A DNA stretch of 64,000 bases from JAGXSE01 sp040757295 (GTDB lineage Bacteria > Bacillota > PH28-bin88): contig JBFLXH010000006.1 in NCBI GenBank assembly GCA_040757295.1, forward strand, positions 1 through 64,000, in the 5' to 3' direction. Each line of letters begins with the position of its first letter. Positions within the stretch are counted from its first letter, which is position 1. Shown one piece after another: positions 43,985 to 52,777 of this stretch. Both the position numbers and the translations under genes were made by a program. The notes below the pieces were generated by a model. That model searched no databases and had not been told where the DNA came from. It worked only from the letters and a program-made list of their open reading frames with translations.

Positions 43985-44157
43985 TTATTACATCCCCCAA
44001 AATTAATCTCCACAGCAAAAAATGCAGGGATTCCAGCCTGGCGGTTCGAATTTTTTGATTATCAGCCAGGGTCTCTTGTTAAAGGCATCATTTCTATTTG
44101 TTGATGTTCGCCGTAATGCTGCCGGTTCCTGCATATACAGGTTTTAAGGAGTGAGGG

Positions 44158-45051
44158 TTGTTGTCCACTGGAAAGATCTTCGATATCATGCGCTATTCTA
44201 TCCATGATGGGCCAGGAATCAGAACAACGGTTTTTCTTAAAGGCTGCCCTCTTAACTGCTGGTGGTGCCACAACCCGGAAGGCAAGTCCCCGCAGGAGGA
44301 AATCATGTTCTGGCCCGACCGCTGTATCGGGTGTGACGAATGTCTGCAGGTCTGCTCCTCTGGGGCTATTAGTTCGCGGGAACTGGATAGCAAATGTACC
44401 CTTTGCGGAAATTGTATCCCTGTATGTCATGCAGGGGCCCGGGAGCTGGTTGGTCGGCAGGTGGCTGTGAGCGATTTAATGCGGGAGATAGAAAAAGATA
44501 TCGTTTTTTATGACCAATCCGGCGGCGGTGTAACTTTTTCCGGGGGAGAGCCTTTGATGCAGGCAGATTTCCTGCTGGCTATGCTGAAAAAGTGCGGGGA
44601 AAAGGAGATTCATGCGGCAGTTGATACAACAGGTTATGCAACGGCGGAAACAGTGCGCAAAATCAGCCCGTATACTGATTTATTTCTTTATGACTTGAAA
44701 CTAATAAATGATGAGGATCATCGAAAGTTCACCGGAGTGTCCAATAAACCTATTCTGGAAAACCTGCTTTTTCTTGCTTCCATCAACCATAACATAAACG
44801 TCCGGATACCTATCATACCCGGCATAAACAACAGCGAAGAAAATATTTCTGCCATAGGGGAATTTATTTCCTCTTTAAAGGTTGTCAAAGAGATAAATAT
44901 TTTACCCTACCATAAAACCGGGGCAGAGAAATACTCCAGGCTAAAAAAAGTTTACCTGTTGCCAGAATTAGATCCCCCTGCTGCCGGCGAAATTGAGGTA
45001 ATTGCTGCCAGGTTAAAGGCCTATGGCTTAAAAATAAAGGTGGGGGGTTAG
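44158..45051 (+). CDS. Glycyl-radical enzyme activating enzyme (radical SAM)
   Basis: A 297-residue activase. The radical-SAM cluster motif is CPLNCWWC (C-x3-C-x2-C). A ferredoxin-like insert holds two 4Fe-4S motifs (CIGCDECLQVC and CTLCGNCIPVC), and SGGEP marks the SAM-binding region. It generates the glycyl radical on the enzyme encoded 5 bp downstream. The start is probably TTG 44158 behind AAGGAGTGAGGG; the adjacent TTG 44161 is equally open. Confidence 0.92.
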   Translation: MLSTGKIFDIMRYSIHDGPGIRTTVFLKGCPLNCWWCHNPEGKSPQEEIMFWPDRCIGCDECLQVCSSGAISSRELDSKCTLCGNCIPVCHAGARELVGRQVAVSDLMREIEKDIVFYDQSGGGVTFSGGEPLMQADFLLAMLKKCGEKEIHAAVDTTGYATAETVRKISPYTDLFLYDLKLINDEDHRKFTGVSNKPILENLLFLASINHNINVRIPIIPGINNSEENISAIGEFISSLKVVKEINILPYHKTGAEKYSRLKKVYLLPELDPPAAGEIEVIAARLKAYGLKIKVGG

Positions 45052-45056
45052 GTAAG

Positions 45057-47414
45057 ATGAACGATCGGGTAGCCAGACTGCGGAAAGAGAGTTTAGAGGC
45101 CATTCCCTCAATATCCACGGAAAGGGCTGAGTTGATTACTGAGTTTTATCAAAAAGCAGGAACTGTTTCGGCTCCGATGCGCAGGGCTTTGGCTTTTAAA
45201 CACTTGATGGAAAACAAAACCATCTGCATTAACGAGGGAGAATTGATTGTAGGCGAGCGAGGGCCAGCGCCAAAGGCGACACCAACCTATCCGGAACTGT
45301 GTTGTCACAGTCTTCAAGACCTGGATATTCTAAATTCAAGGGAAAAAATACCCTTTGCGGTCAGCCCGGAGGCGAGGGCCGTCTATGAAGAAAAGATAAT
45401 TCCCTTCTGGCAGGGCAAGTCTATGCGAGACCTTATTTTTGCCGAAATGGCGCCGGAGTGGAAGGCAGCTTATAAAAGCGGTATTTTTACCGAATTTATG
45501 GAACAAAGGGCTCCAGGGCACACGGTTTTAGACGACAAAATATATCAGAAGGGCTTTCTTGACTTTAAAGAAGATATAAAAAAGAGCATGGAAAGCCTGG
45601 ATTTTTTGAATGATTCCGATGCCTACAATAAAATGGAAGAATTGAAGGCCATGGACATCTGCGCTGATGCCATTATCCGCTTTGCCGAGCGTCACGGGGA
45701 AAAAGCCCAGGAACTGGCTCAAGCTGAACAGGATCCCATCCGGAAAGGAGAATTGGAAAAGATAGCGGAAATCTGCCTGCGGGTTCCGGCCCACCCACCG
45801 CAGACTTTCTGGGAGGCTTTGCAAGCCTACTGGTTTGTTCACCTTGGCGTGATCACTGAGCTCAACACCTGGGATGCCTTTAATCCGGGCAGGCTTGATC
45901 AGCACCTGTATCCCTTTTATAAAAAGGGCCTGGCCGACGGCACCCTGACCCATGAGTCAGCCGAAGAACTGCTGCAGTGCTTTTGGGTTAAGTTTAATAA
46001 CCAGCCGGCCCCGCCAAAAGTAGGCGTAACAGCAGAAGAAAGCGGAACTTATACCGATTTTGCCAATATTAACACCGGGGGCTTAAGGGCGGACGGATCA
46101 GACGGCGTTAATGATGTTACCTATTTAGTCTTGGATGTAATCGATGAAATGGTATTACTGCAGCCCAGCTCCAATATCCAGCTAAGCAAAAAAAACCCTG
46201 ACCGGTTCTTGAAGCGGGCCTGCAAGATTATTCGCAAGGGATGGGGCCAGCCGTCCATCTTTAATGCCGATACAGTGGTAGAGGAACTCCTCCGCCAGGG
46301 TAAATCCATTGAAGACGCCCGCAACGGCGGGACCAGCGGTTGTGTGGAAACCGGAGCCTTCGGAAAGGAAAGCTATATCCTAACGGGTTATTTAAACCTG
46401 GTCAAAATCCTGGAAGTAACCCTGAATAACGGCCTCGATCCCAGAACCGGCGAAAAAATCGGCCTGGAGACAGGGGACCCTGTGGGTTTTTCTTCCTTTG
46501 CAGATCTCATGGCTGCCTTCCGGCGGCAGCTTAAGCATTTTGTGGATATAAAAATTAAGGGCAACAACATCATCGAAAGGATGTACGCTGCTTATATGCC
46601 GGCGCCTTTCCTTTCAATTATTATTGACGATTGTATTGCCAAGGGGAAAGACTACAACGACGGCGGAGCCCGCTACAACACTAACTATATTCAAGGGGTG
46701 GGCCTAGGCAGCCTGACTGATGCCGTTTCTGCCATCAAGTTCCACGTTTTTGATGAGCATAACTTGACTATGGCGGAGCTGCTGGCAGCCCTTAGGGACA
46801 ACTTTTCGGGCCATGAGAAAACCCGGCGGCTGCTGTTAAACAAAACACCCAAGTTTGGCAACGATGATGATTATGCGGATGATGTCATGATGGATCTGTT
46901 TAACGCTTTTCATGATGAGGTCAGCGGGAGAAAAAACACCAAAGGCGGAAGGTATTACATTAACCTCCTGCCTACTACCTGCCACGTTTATTTCGGCTCT
47001 GTCACCGGCGCAACTCCTGACGGCAGAAAAGCCTGGCAGCCCCTTTCGGAAGGGATTTCTCCCGTCCAGGGTGCTGACCGTCACGGGCCAACGGCGGTTA
47101 TTAAGTCTGCGGCCAAAATGGACCATGCCCGGACTGGCGGCACCCTCTTAAATCAGAAGTTCACTCCCCAAGTTCTGGAAGGGGAGGAGGGTATCGACAA
47201 CCTGGCCCACCTGGTGCGCTCATACTTTAAATTGGGCGGCCACCATATCCAGTTTAACGTAGTCGATGCGGCAACCTTAAAGGCGGCCCAGTCCAATCCT
47301 GAGCAATACCGGGATTTGATTGTCCGGGTGGCCGGCTACAGCGATTACTTCTGCGACCTGAGCAAGGCTTTGCAGGATGAAATCATCGCCAGGACAGAGC
47401 ACAAGTCTTTTTAA
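45057..47414 (+). CDS. Glycyl-radical enzyme, probable trans-4-hydroxy-L-proline dehydratase (HypD-like)
   Basis: A 785-residue GRE. The thiyl Cys and general-base Glu are in SGCVETGAFGKE, and the glycyl-radical Gly760 in RVAGYS. The CVE motif excludes pyruvate formate-lyase (CC) and marks the dehydratase/lyase branch. The surroundings (ERGPAPKATPTYPEL, QRAPGHT, TWDAFNPGRLD) look like HypD, which removes water from hydroxyproline to give pyrroline-5-carboxylate. That call rests on remembered motifs, and glycerol/diol-dehydratase-like enzymes are the alternative. No proC lies nearby. A microcompartment role is unlikely, since no shell gene or encapsulation tail is seen. Confidence 0.8.
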   Translation: MNDRVARLRKESLEAIPSISTERAELITEFYQKAGTVSAPMRRALAFKHLMENKTICINEGELIVGERGPAPKATPTYPELCCHSLQDLDILNSREKIPFAVSPEARAVYEEKIIPFWQGKSMRDLIFAEMAPEWKAAYKSGIFTEFMEQRAPGHTVLDDKIYQKGFLDFKEDIKKSMESLDFLNDSDAYNKMEELKAMDICADAIIRFAERHGEKAQELAQAEQDPIRKGELEKIAEICLRVPAHPPQTFWEALQAYWFVHLGVITELNTWDAFNPGRLDQHLYPFYKKGLADGTLTHESAEELLQCFWVKFNNQPAPPKVGVTAEESGTYTDFANINTGGLRADGSDGVNDVTYLVLDVIDEMVLLQPSSNIQLSKKNPDRFLKRACKIIRKGWGQPSIFNADTVVEELLRQGKSIEDARNGGTSGCVETGAFGKESYILTGYLNLVKILEVTLNNGLDPRTGEKIGLETGDPVGFSSFADLMAAFRRQLKHFVDIKIKGNNIIERMYAAYMPAPFLSIIIDDCIAKGKDYNDGGARYNTNYIQGVGLGSLTDAVSAIKFHVFDEHNLTMAELLAALRDNFSGHEKTRRLLLNKTPKFGNDDDYADDVMMDLFNAFHDEVSGRKNTKGGRYYINLLPTTCHVYFGSVTGATPDGRKAWQPLSEGISPVQGADRHGPTAVIKSAAKMDHARTGGTLLNQKFTPQVLEGEEGIDNLAHLVRSYFKLGGHHIQFNVVDAATLKAAQSNPEQYRDLIVRVAGYSDYFCDLSKALQDEIIARTEHKSF

Positions 47415-47589
47415 TAACACATAGGACATTATGCTCAGATAAACTGGTAGTCCTGGAAATGCGGAAAAGCTTAATTTCAATGCGGTTTTCGGAAACTGCC
47501 TTAAGCCCCTGGGCACCTCGGGACTCCGGTTAAATAGGGCTCTAGCTTTGTTCTATGGGCATAATAATCCTTTCCTTGCCCTAAGAAAC
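47415..47589. other. Gap between the GRE gene and the Mac operon control region
   Basis: About 175 bp with no frame or dispersed repeat. I see no convincing terminator for the GRE operon here. Confidence 0.3.
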
Positions 47590-47627
47590 TGTCTGAAATC
47601 AGACACACATTTGTCTGTTATCCGACA
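47590..47627 (+). promoter_or_regulatory. Paired palindromic activator sites (UAS)
   Basis: Two 16-bp sites share the form TGTCTGNNATCNGACA. The first (47590-47605) is a perfect palindrome and the second (47612-47627) has one broken pair. Their centres are 22 bp apart, about two helical turns. They lie about 75-110 bp upstream of a sigma-54 promoter, as expected for NtrC-type enhancer sites. The likely ligand is the response regulator encoded at the end of the same operon. Confidence 0.7.
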
Positions 47628-47700
47628 GTTTCTTCCGTTTCATGAAACTTTGGAGGCCTTTTTAGCAGGTGCTCGCGACAAAACACTGGGATTGCAGTGC

Positions 47701-47718
47701 TTGGCATGAATATTGCGT
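47701..47718 (+). promoter_or_regulatory. Sigma-54 promoter of the Mac/two-component operon
   Basis: TTGGCAT-N5-TTGC has GG at 47703-47704 and GC at 47715-47716, exactly 10 bp apart, the defining -24/-12 spacing. It stands 54 bp before the MacA start codon. Confidence 0.8.
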
Positions 47719-47771
47719 AGAATGCTTTGTTGTCCAATGTAAATGTCGGAGTTTAGGAGGGGATTGAGCCA

Positions 47772-49436
47772 ATGCATTTATTAAAAAAATGGGGGATATG
47801 GGTTCTGGTTGTAGTAATAATCACAGCATCTGCTTGGTATGGCTGGCAGAAATACTCGGTTCGCCGGGCCAGCGCCAATCAGGGGTCTCAAATGATGACA
47901 GTTAAGGTGGAGCGGGGGAACCTGCAGGTTAGGGTTACCGGCACCGGAGCGGTGCAGGCGGCCAATCAGGAAGAGATCCGGACCAGAATGAGCGGCACTA
48001 TTAACAGAATGGCTATGAAAGACGGCCAACAGGTGCAGGCGGGGCAGGTATTGGCAGAGCTAGATGTTCAGGACTTGAGCCTGCAGATTGATAAGGCCAG
48101 GTTGGACATTACCATCCAAGAACGGGAACTGGCCAAACTGCGGCAGGAAAAGACTGTTGACACGGTTACTGCCCCCGGGTCAGGGGATATAGCCTGGAAG
48201 GTTAAAGCCGGTGATCGAGTGCAAGAGGGAGCCATTATCGCTACTCTGCAGGACAAGTCCCGGATGGAAATCGTGGGCCGGTTTAATTCCGCTCAAGTAG
48301 AGCACATCAAGGCTGGGCAGACAGCTGAGGTATTCCTGCCGGAATTCCTTTCTACTCTGTCAGCCAAAGTGGTTGAGGTTAACGCCTCTCCGAGGGCAGG
48401 GACCGGCGGCTCCATCCTGTATGATGTCCGGGCAGAGATAAAGAACCCAGGTGGGTTAACGTCTGGAATGAAAGCCAGGTTAAGTGTGGTTACCGGGAAT
48501 GGGACCTTGGGGGCGGTGGAGGATAGTGTCCTTAGCCTGCCCGAGCCAGTGGATTTGCGAGCGCCCATAACCGGCAAAATACAAGCTATTAGGGTAGAAA
48601 ACGGCAGGACAGTGGCTTTAGGCCAATCCCTGGCAGAAATTTCCGACTCAGATCGGGCGGATAAACTTGTGGATCAGATTGCAACCGCTGAATTGCGCCT
48701 GCAGCAGGCCCGTCTTGATCTGGAGGATAAGGAACGGCAGCAAAGGGAACGGAACCAGAACCGCCTGGTGTTGGCTCCCATTGACGGCACCGTTGTTCTG
48801 CCCGCTAAACCGGTAGGTGTGGGAGACAGCGTTAACCAGGGAACTGTGTTCGGTAGGATTGTGGATTACTCTCAAATGCAGGTGGTCATCCCGGTGGATG
48901 AACTGGATGTGGCCAAGGTGCGACCTGGCCAGCGGGTACGCCTGACTGCTGCTGCCCTCCCTGGGAAAAATATCAGCGGTGAGGTGCTGACGATTGCTGC
49001 CCAGGGGACTAGTCAAAGCGGTGTAGCTACCTTTGATGTGACTATCAAGATTGAACCAACTCAAGAATTAAAGGTGGGAATGACGGTAAATGCGGAAATC
49101 GTTGTGGAGCAACGGCAAAATGTTTTGCTGGTTCCTATTGAAGCCGTGAATGAACAAAGAGGGCGCAGCATGGTGATGGTACCGGGAGAACCCGGAGAAG
49201 ACGGAAAGCCAGGAAGCCCCAGGCCGGTGCAGGTCAGAACAGGGGCCTATGACGCGACCAGAATCGAAATTCTGGAGGGATTGCAGGAGGGGCAGCAGGT
49301 TCTCATCCAGGCTGCCCAGAGCAGGGCAGGCAACATACCTGTTATTCGTGTGCCGGGAATGGGTACCCCTGCCCCTGGGGGCGGCAACTTTAACCCACAA
49401 TCCCGTCCTGCCCAGCAAAGGGGTGGGGGCCAGTGA
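47772..49436 (+). CDS. MacA/HlyD-type efflux periplasmic adaptor
   Basis: A 554-residue adaptor with one N-terminal membrane anchor (residues 7-24). Unusually it contains two lipoyl-like hairpin modules. The first is at about 55-160 (APGSGDIAWKVKAGD) and the second at about 255-355 (RAPITGKIQAIRVENGR, then APIDGTVVLPAKPVG), with a beta-barrel region and a Pro/Gly-rich tail after them. It links the ABC pump to the cell exterior. No outer-membrane channel gene is nearby. ATG 47772 follows AGGAGGGG. It is the first gene of a five-gene operon under sigma-54 control. Confidence 0.88.
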   Translation: MHLLKKWGIWVLVVVIITASAWYGWQKYSVRRASANQGSQMMTVKVERGNLQVRVTGTGAVQAANQEEIRTRMSGTINRMAMKDGQQVQAGQVLAELDVQDLSLQIDKARLDITIQERELAKLRQEKTVDTVTAPGSGDIAWKVKAGDRVQEGAIIATLQDKSRMEIVGRFNSAQVEHIKAGQTAEVFLPEFLSTLSAKVVEVNASPRAGTGGSILYDVRAEIKNPGGLTSGMKARLSVVTGNGTLGAVEDSVLSLPEPVDLRAPITGKIQAIRVENGRTVALGQSLAEISDSDRADKLVDQIATAELRLQQARLDLEDKERQQRERNQNRLVLAPIDGTVVLPAKPVGVGDSVNQGTVFGRIVDYSQMQVVIPVDELDVAKVRPGQRVRLTAAALPGKNISGEVLTIAAQGTSQSGVATFDVTIKIEPTQELKVGMTVNAEIVVEQRQNVLLVPIEAVNEQRGRSMVMVPGEPGEDGKPGSPRPVQVRTGAYDATRIEILEGLQEGQQVLIQAAQSRAGNIPVIRVPGMGTPAPGGGNFNPQSRPAQQRGGGQ

Positions 49437-50119
49437 TGATCAGGATCGAGGGCTTAAAAAAGGTCTACCGTATGGATGGGGTAATAGTCGAGGCCTTACG
49501 GGGGGTTGACCTCACAGTTGAGGCTGGGGAGTTTATGGCTATAGTGGGGCCATCGGGCTCGGGCAAGTCAACTTTAATGAATCTAATCGGGTGTTTGGAT
49601 GTGCCAACTGCCGGAAAATACTGGCTCAACGGGCACGAGGTCAGCCGGTTGTCCCCCAACCAGCTGGCTGAGGTGCGCAACCGGCAGATCGGGTTCGTAT
49701 TCCAAAGCTTTAATCTCCTTCCCAGGGTAACCGCTCTGGAAAACGTTGAGCGCCCCCTGGTTTACCGGGGAATGGGCGGGAAGGAGCGCCGGGAGCGAGC
49801 AATCCGGGCCCTTACCCAGGTTGGCTTAGCGGACCGCCTGCATCACCGGCCGACCCAGCTTTCCGGCGGCCAGCAGCAGCGGGTGGCAATTGCCCGGGCC
49901 CTGGTGGGGGATCCGGCCCTGATTCTGGCTGATGAGCCAACCGGCAACCTGGACAGCAAATCCGGTCAGGATGTGATGCGTCTCCTCAAAGAACTCCATG
50001 CCCAGGGCAGGACCATCATGGTAATTACCCATGACCCGGAGGTTGCCCGTCACACCCAGCGCCAGGTGCGGATTCATGACGGGCAGATTTTGCGGGAAGA
50101 GGAGGGAGTGGCTTCATGA
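49436..50119 (+). CDS. MacB/LolD-type ABC transporter ATPase
   Basis: A 227-residue ATPase with Walker A GPSGSGKST, Q-loop FVFQSFNLLP, signature LSGGQQQR, Walker B LILADEPTGNLD and a switch His in ITHD. It powers the FtsX-like permease encoded next to it. The start is ATG 49436, overlapping the macA stop. GTG 49433 is also possible. A GGGGTGGGGG ribosome site lies within macA. Confidence 0.93.
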   Translation: MIRIEGLKKVYRMDGVIVEALRGVDLTVEAGEFMAIVGPSGSGKSTLMNLIGCLDVPTAGKYWLNGHEVSRLSPNQLAEVRNRQIGFVFQSFNLLPRVTALENVERPLVYRGMGGKERRERAIRALTQVGLADRLHHRPTQLSGGQQQRVAIARALVGDPALILADEPTGNLDSKSGQDVMRLLKELHAQGRTIMVITHDPEVARHTQRQVRIHDGQILREEEGVAS

Positions 50120-51285
50120 ACCTGATTCAAGGTGTCCGCTTGGCTTTCGGGGCAATTTGGTCAAATAAGCTTCGTTCTTTTCTGACCATGCTGGGCGTAA
50201 TCATTGGCGTTTTTGCCGTTGTTGGCCTGGTTTCCCTTGGACAGGGCACAACCAAAAAGGTTACAGATCAGGTGAAGGAGATGGGTTCTAACCTGATCAC
50301 AATAAACATCACAGGGCGGGGGCCTTTAAGCAGCCTGACCTATGAAGAGGCTCTGGAACTGGCTTCCAGGCCGGGGGTCCAAGCGGTTGTTCCCATGGTT
50401 AGCGGGCGTGCCACCGTAAAGTTCGGCACCACCAGCGAGGAGACTTCCGTTGAGGGCTCCACCCCCGATTACCCGTCTGTCCGCAACCATTCTATCGGGC
50501 AGGGCCGGTATCTCTCTTCAACTGATATTCAAAACCGGCAGAAGGTGGCGGTGCTGGGGGCAGAGGTTGTAGATAAGCTCTTTTCTGGGGTTAATCCCTT
50601 GGGGAGGGAGATCTGGATCAATGGCGCTTCTTTTACCGTAATTGGCGTATTGAATAAAAAAGGAACCAGCATGGGCGGGTCCAACGACGACAAGGTGATG
50701 ATCCCTATTAGCACTGCCCAGCGGCTGTTGCGTAACGCAGGCATCCGCACGATATATGTCCAAGCTGAATCGCCAGAGTCTGTCCAGTGGGCAGTTGCCT
50801 CCCTGGAGGCAAGCCTGACCCGCCGCTTCCGGGATGCCAACGCTTTTCGCATATTCAACCAAGCTGATATACTGGATACCATGAGCCAGGTTACGGGCAC
50901 CCTAACCATGATGCTGGCTGGAATTGCGGGGATTTCCCTGCTGGTGGGAGGTATTGGGATCATGAATATCATGCTGGTCTCGGTTACGGAGCGGACGCGG
51001 GAAATCGGTGTGTGCAAGGCTTTGGGGGCTAAAAAGAGGGACATTTTAATGCAGTTTTTGGTGGAATCGGCAGTCATCAGCAGCATAGGCGGGGTGATTG
51101 GCCTTGCCTTGGGCTATGGCCTGATCAGGACTATCAGCAAGCTGGCCGGGCTTCCTGCTGTTTTTTCTCCCCAGGTAGTGGGGGTTGCTGTGGTTTTCTC
51201 GCTATTTGTAGGCATTTTCTTTGGCATGTACCCGGCCAACAAAGCGGCGAACCTGAACCCAATTGAAGCATTGAGGTCCGAGTAA
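50116..51285 (+). CDS. MacB-type FtsX-like permease
   Basis: A 389-residue protein with one N-terminal helix, a large extracytoplasmic MacB_PCD domain (about residues 40-235) and three C-terminal helices with the FtsX signature GIGIMNIMLVSVTERTREIG. With the ATPase and adaptor it forms a mechanotransmission-type pump for peptides, antibiotics or lipids. ATG 50116 overlaps the preceding stop by ATGA. Confidence 0.92.
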   Translation: MNLIQGVRLAFGAIWSNKLRSFLTMLGVIIGVFAVVGLVSLGQGTTKKVTDQVKEMGSNLITINITGRGPLSSLTYEEALELASRPGVQAVVPMVSGRATVKFGTTSEETSVEGSTPDYPSVRNHSIGQGRYLSSTDIQNRQKVAVLGAEVVDKLFSGVNPLGREIWINGASFTVIGVLNKKGTSMGGSNDDKVMIPISTAQRLLRNAGIRTIYVQAESPESVQWAVASLEASLTRRFRDANAFRIFNQADILDTMSQVTGTLTMMLAGIAGISLLVGGIGIMNIMLVSVTERTREIGVCKALGAKKRDILMQFLVESAVISSIGGVIGLALGYGLIRTISKLAGLPAVFSPQVVGVAVVFSLFVGIFFGMYPANKAANLNPIEALRSE

Positions 51286-51286
51286 G

Positions 51287-52777
51287 ATGGCCAGGAGTAT
51301 CCTGTTTCAGCTGGTGGCCATTGGGGTGATCTCATTGATTTTTCCCCTTGGCTTTGCGATTTATGGCCTATACGCGGGTGCCGGCGTGGAAAGGCTGGCT
51401 GTGGAGGAGCGGGGGAGGCGTTTACAGGCCGTATTAGGGCTGGTTGAAAGCGGTTTAAGTGAAATTCCCAAGGAGGAAACCGGTGAGGTATTAGATGAAC
51501 GGGTAAAAGGAATCTTGAAAAAGAGTCTATCTAATTATTCAGGTGTCAGGGCAGGGGTTCTCCTTCTTCCTTCCCGCAGGGTAATCCTGGCAGGAGACCT
51601 GGACCGTTTTGACCACCGGCCAGAACCGTGGCCGCGGGAAGATGGAGATTTCATCCTGGAACGAAACCCGGTAGTCCTGCAAGCCTTAATGACCGGAGAA
51701 CGAGCTTCGGGACTGGTAGCTTTCTTTAAAGGAGAAAGATTGGTTCATGCAGTGCCGGTTTCCATAGCCAATGAAAAGGCAGTGGCCTGGACGGAAGAAA
51801 TGCTGCAGCCGGCTTTTGTCCATAACCGGGTTATGCGACAATGGGGTTTTATTTTATCTCTGCTCGGCCTGTCTGTTGCTTTTGCCAGCGCCCTCTACCT
51901 TTCCGGCAGGCTGGCCAGGGGTGTTAACCGGATCCAAAAGGGATTGGCATCCTTAAAGCATGACCTGAATTATCGTTTGCCCCCCATGTCGGGAGAACTG
52001 GGGCAGATTGCAGCGGCAATCAACCAGCTCGCCCGGGGGTTATTGGAAAGAGACCGGCTGGAACAACAATTGCAGCGCTCTACCCGCCTGGCTGCATTGG
52101 GGCACCTGACGGCCGGCGTAGCCCATGAGATGAGGAACCCTTTAGGCATTATCCGCGGCACCGCTCAGCTAATGTCGCAAGAATACAGCCACATACCAGG
52201 GTTGGCCCAGGACGTGGGAGTAATCCTGGAACAAGTAGACCGGCAAAACCGGGTGATCCGGGAGTTGCTGGATTTTGCCAGGCCTTCCCCTCCCCAGGTG
52301 CAGACACTTGATCTTAATGCTGTGCTGGAATCCGTACTGTTATTTAGCAGGAAATTCTTGCAGCAGAAGCAGGTTGAACTGATTACAAGACTTGACTATG
52401 GAATCCCGCCAGTTCAGGCTGACGGTGAAAGAATCAAACAGGTTTTTCTCAACCTGTTATTGAATGCTGCAGAGGCCATGCCCGGGGGCGGTAGGATTAC
52501 CATTGAAACTAGCGGAAGTCCTGGAAGAGTAGTTGTCAGTTTTCGGGATACAGGACCGGGAATCAGTCCTGCTGATCTGCCCCACCTTTTTGACCCATTT
52601 TTCACTACAAAAAACGAAGGTACCGGATTGGGTTTGGCTATTTCACACCAAATTGTTACTTTGCATGGCGGGACAATCGAGGTTGAGCAGGGTAACCCCG
52701 GAGCAGTCTTTAGAGTAATCTTGCCTGCATTTGAAGAAGGGAGGAGCGGTGGTGGAACCCTTGATCCTGGCAATTGA
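51287..52777 (+). CDS. Sensor histidine kinase (NtrB/ZraS/AtoS type)
   Basis: A 496-residue kinase. Two membrane helices (about 7-28 and 186-207) bound an extracytoplasmic sensor. A HAMP-like linker follows, with the H-box GVAHEMRNPLG near residue 278 and an HATPase with DTGPGISP and GTGLGLAI. Its stop overlaps the response regulator start by 26 bp. The kinase-regulator pair closes the pump operon, so it probably senses envelope damage or a pump substrate. One base separates it from macB. Confidence 0.92.
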   Translation: MARSILFQLVAIGVISLIFPLGFAIYGLYAGAGVERLAVEERGRRLQAVLGLVESGLSEIPKEETGEVLDERVKGILKKSLSNYSGVRAGVLLLPSRRVILAGDLDRFDHRPEPWPREDGDFILERNPVVLQALMTGERASGLVAFFKGERLVHAVPVSIANEKAVAWTEEMLQPAFVHNRVMRQWGFILSLLGLSVAFASALYLSGRLARGVNRIQKGLASLKHDLNYRLPPMSGELGQIAAAINQLARGLLERDRLEQQLQRSTRLAALGHLTAGVAHEMRNPLGIIRGTAQLMSQEYSHIPGLAQDVGVILEQVDRQNRVIRELLDFARPSPPQVQTLDLNAVLESVLLFSRKFLQQKQVELITRLDYGIPPVQADGERIKQVFLNLLLNAAEAMPGGGRITIETSGSPGRVVVSFRDTGPGISPADLPHLFDPFFTTKNEGTGLGLAISHQIVTLHGGTIEVEQGNPGAVFRVILPAFEEGRSGGGTLDPGN

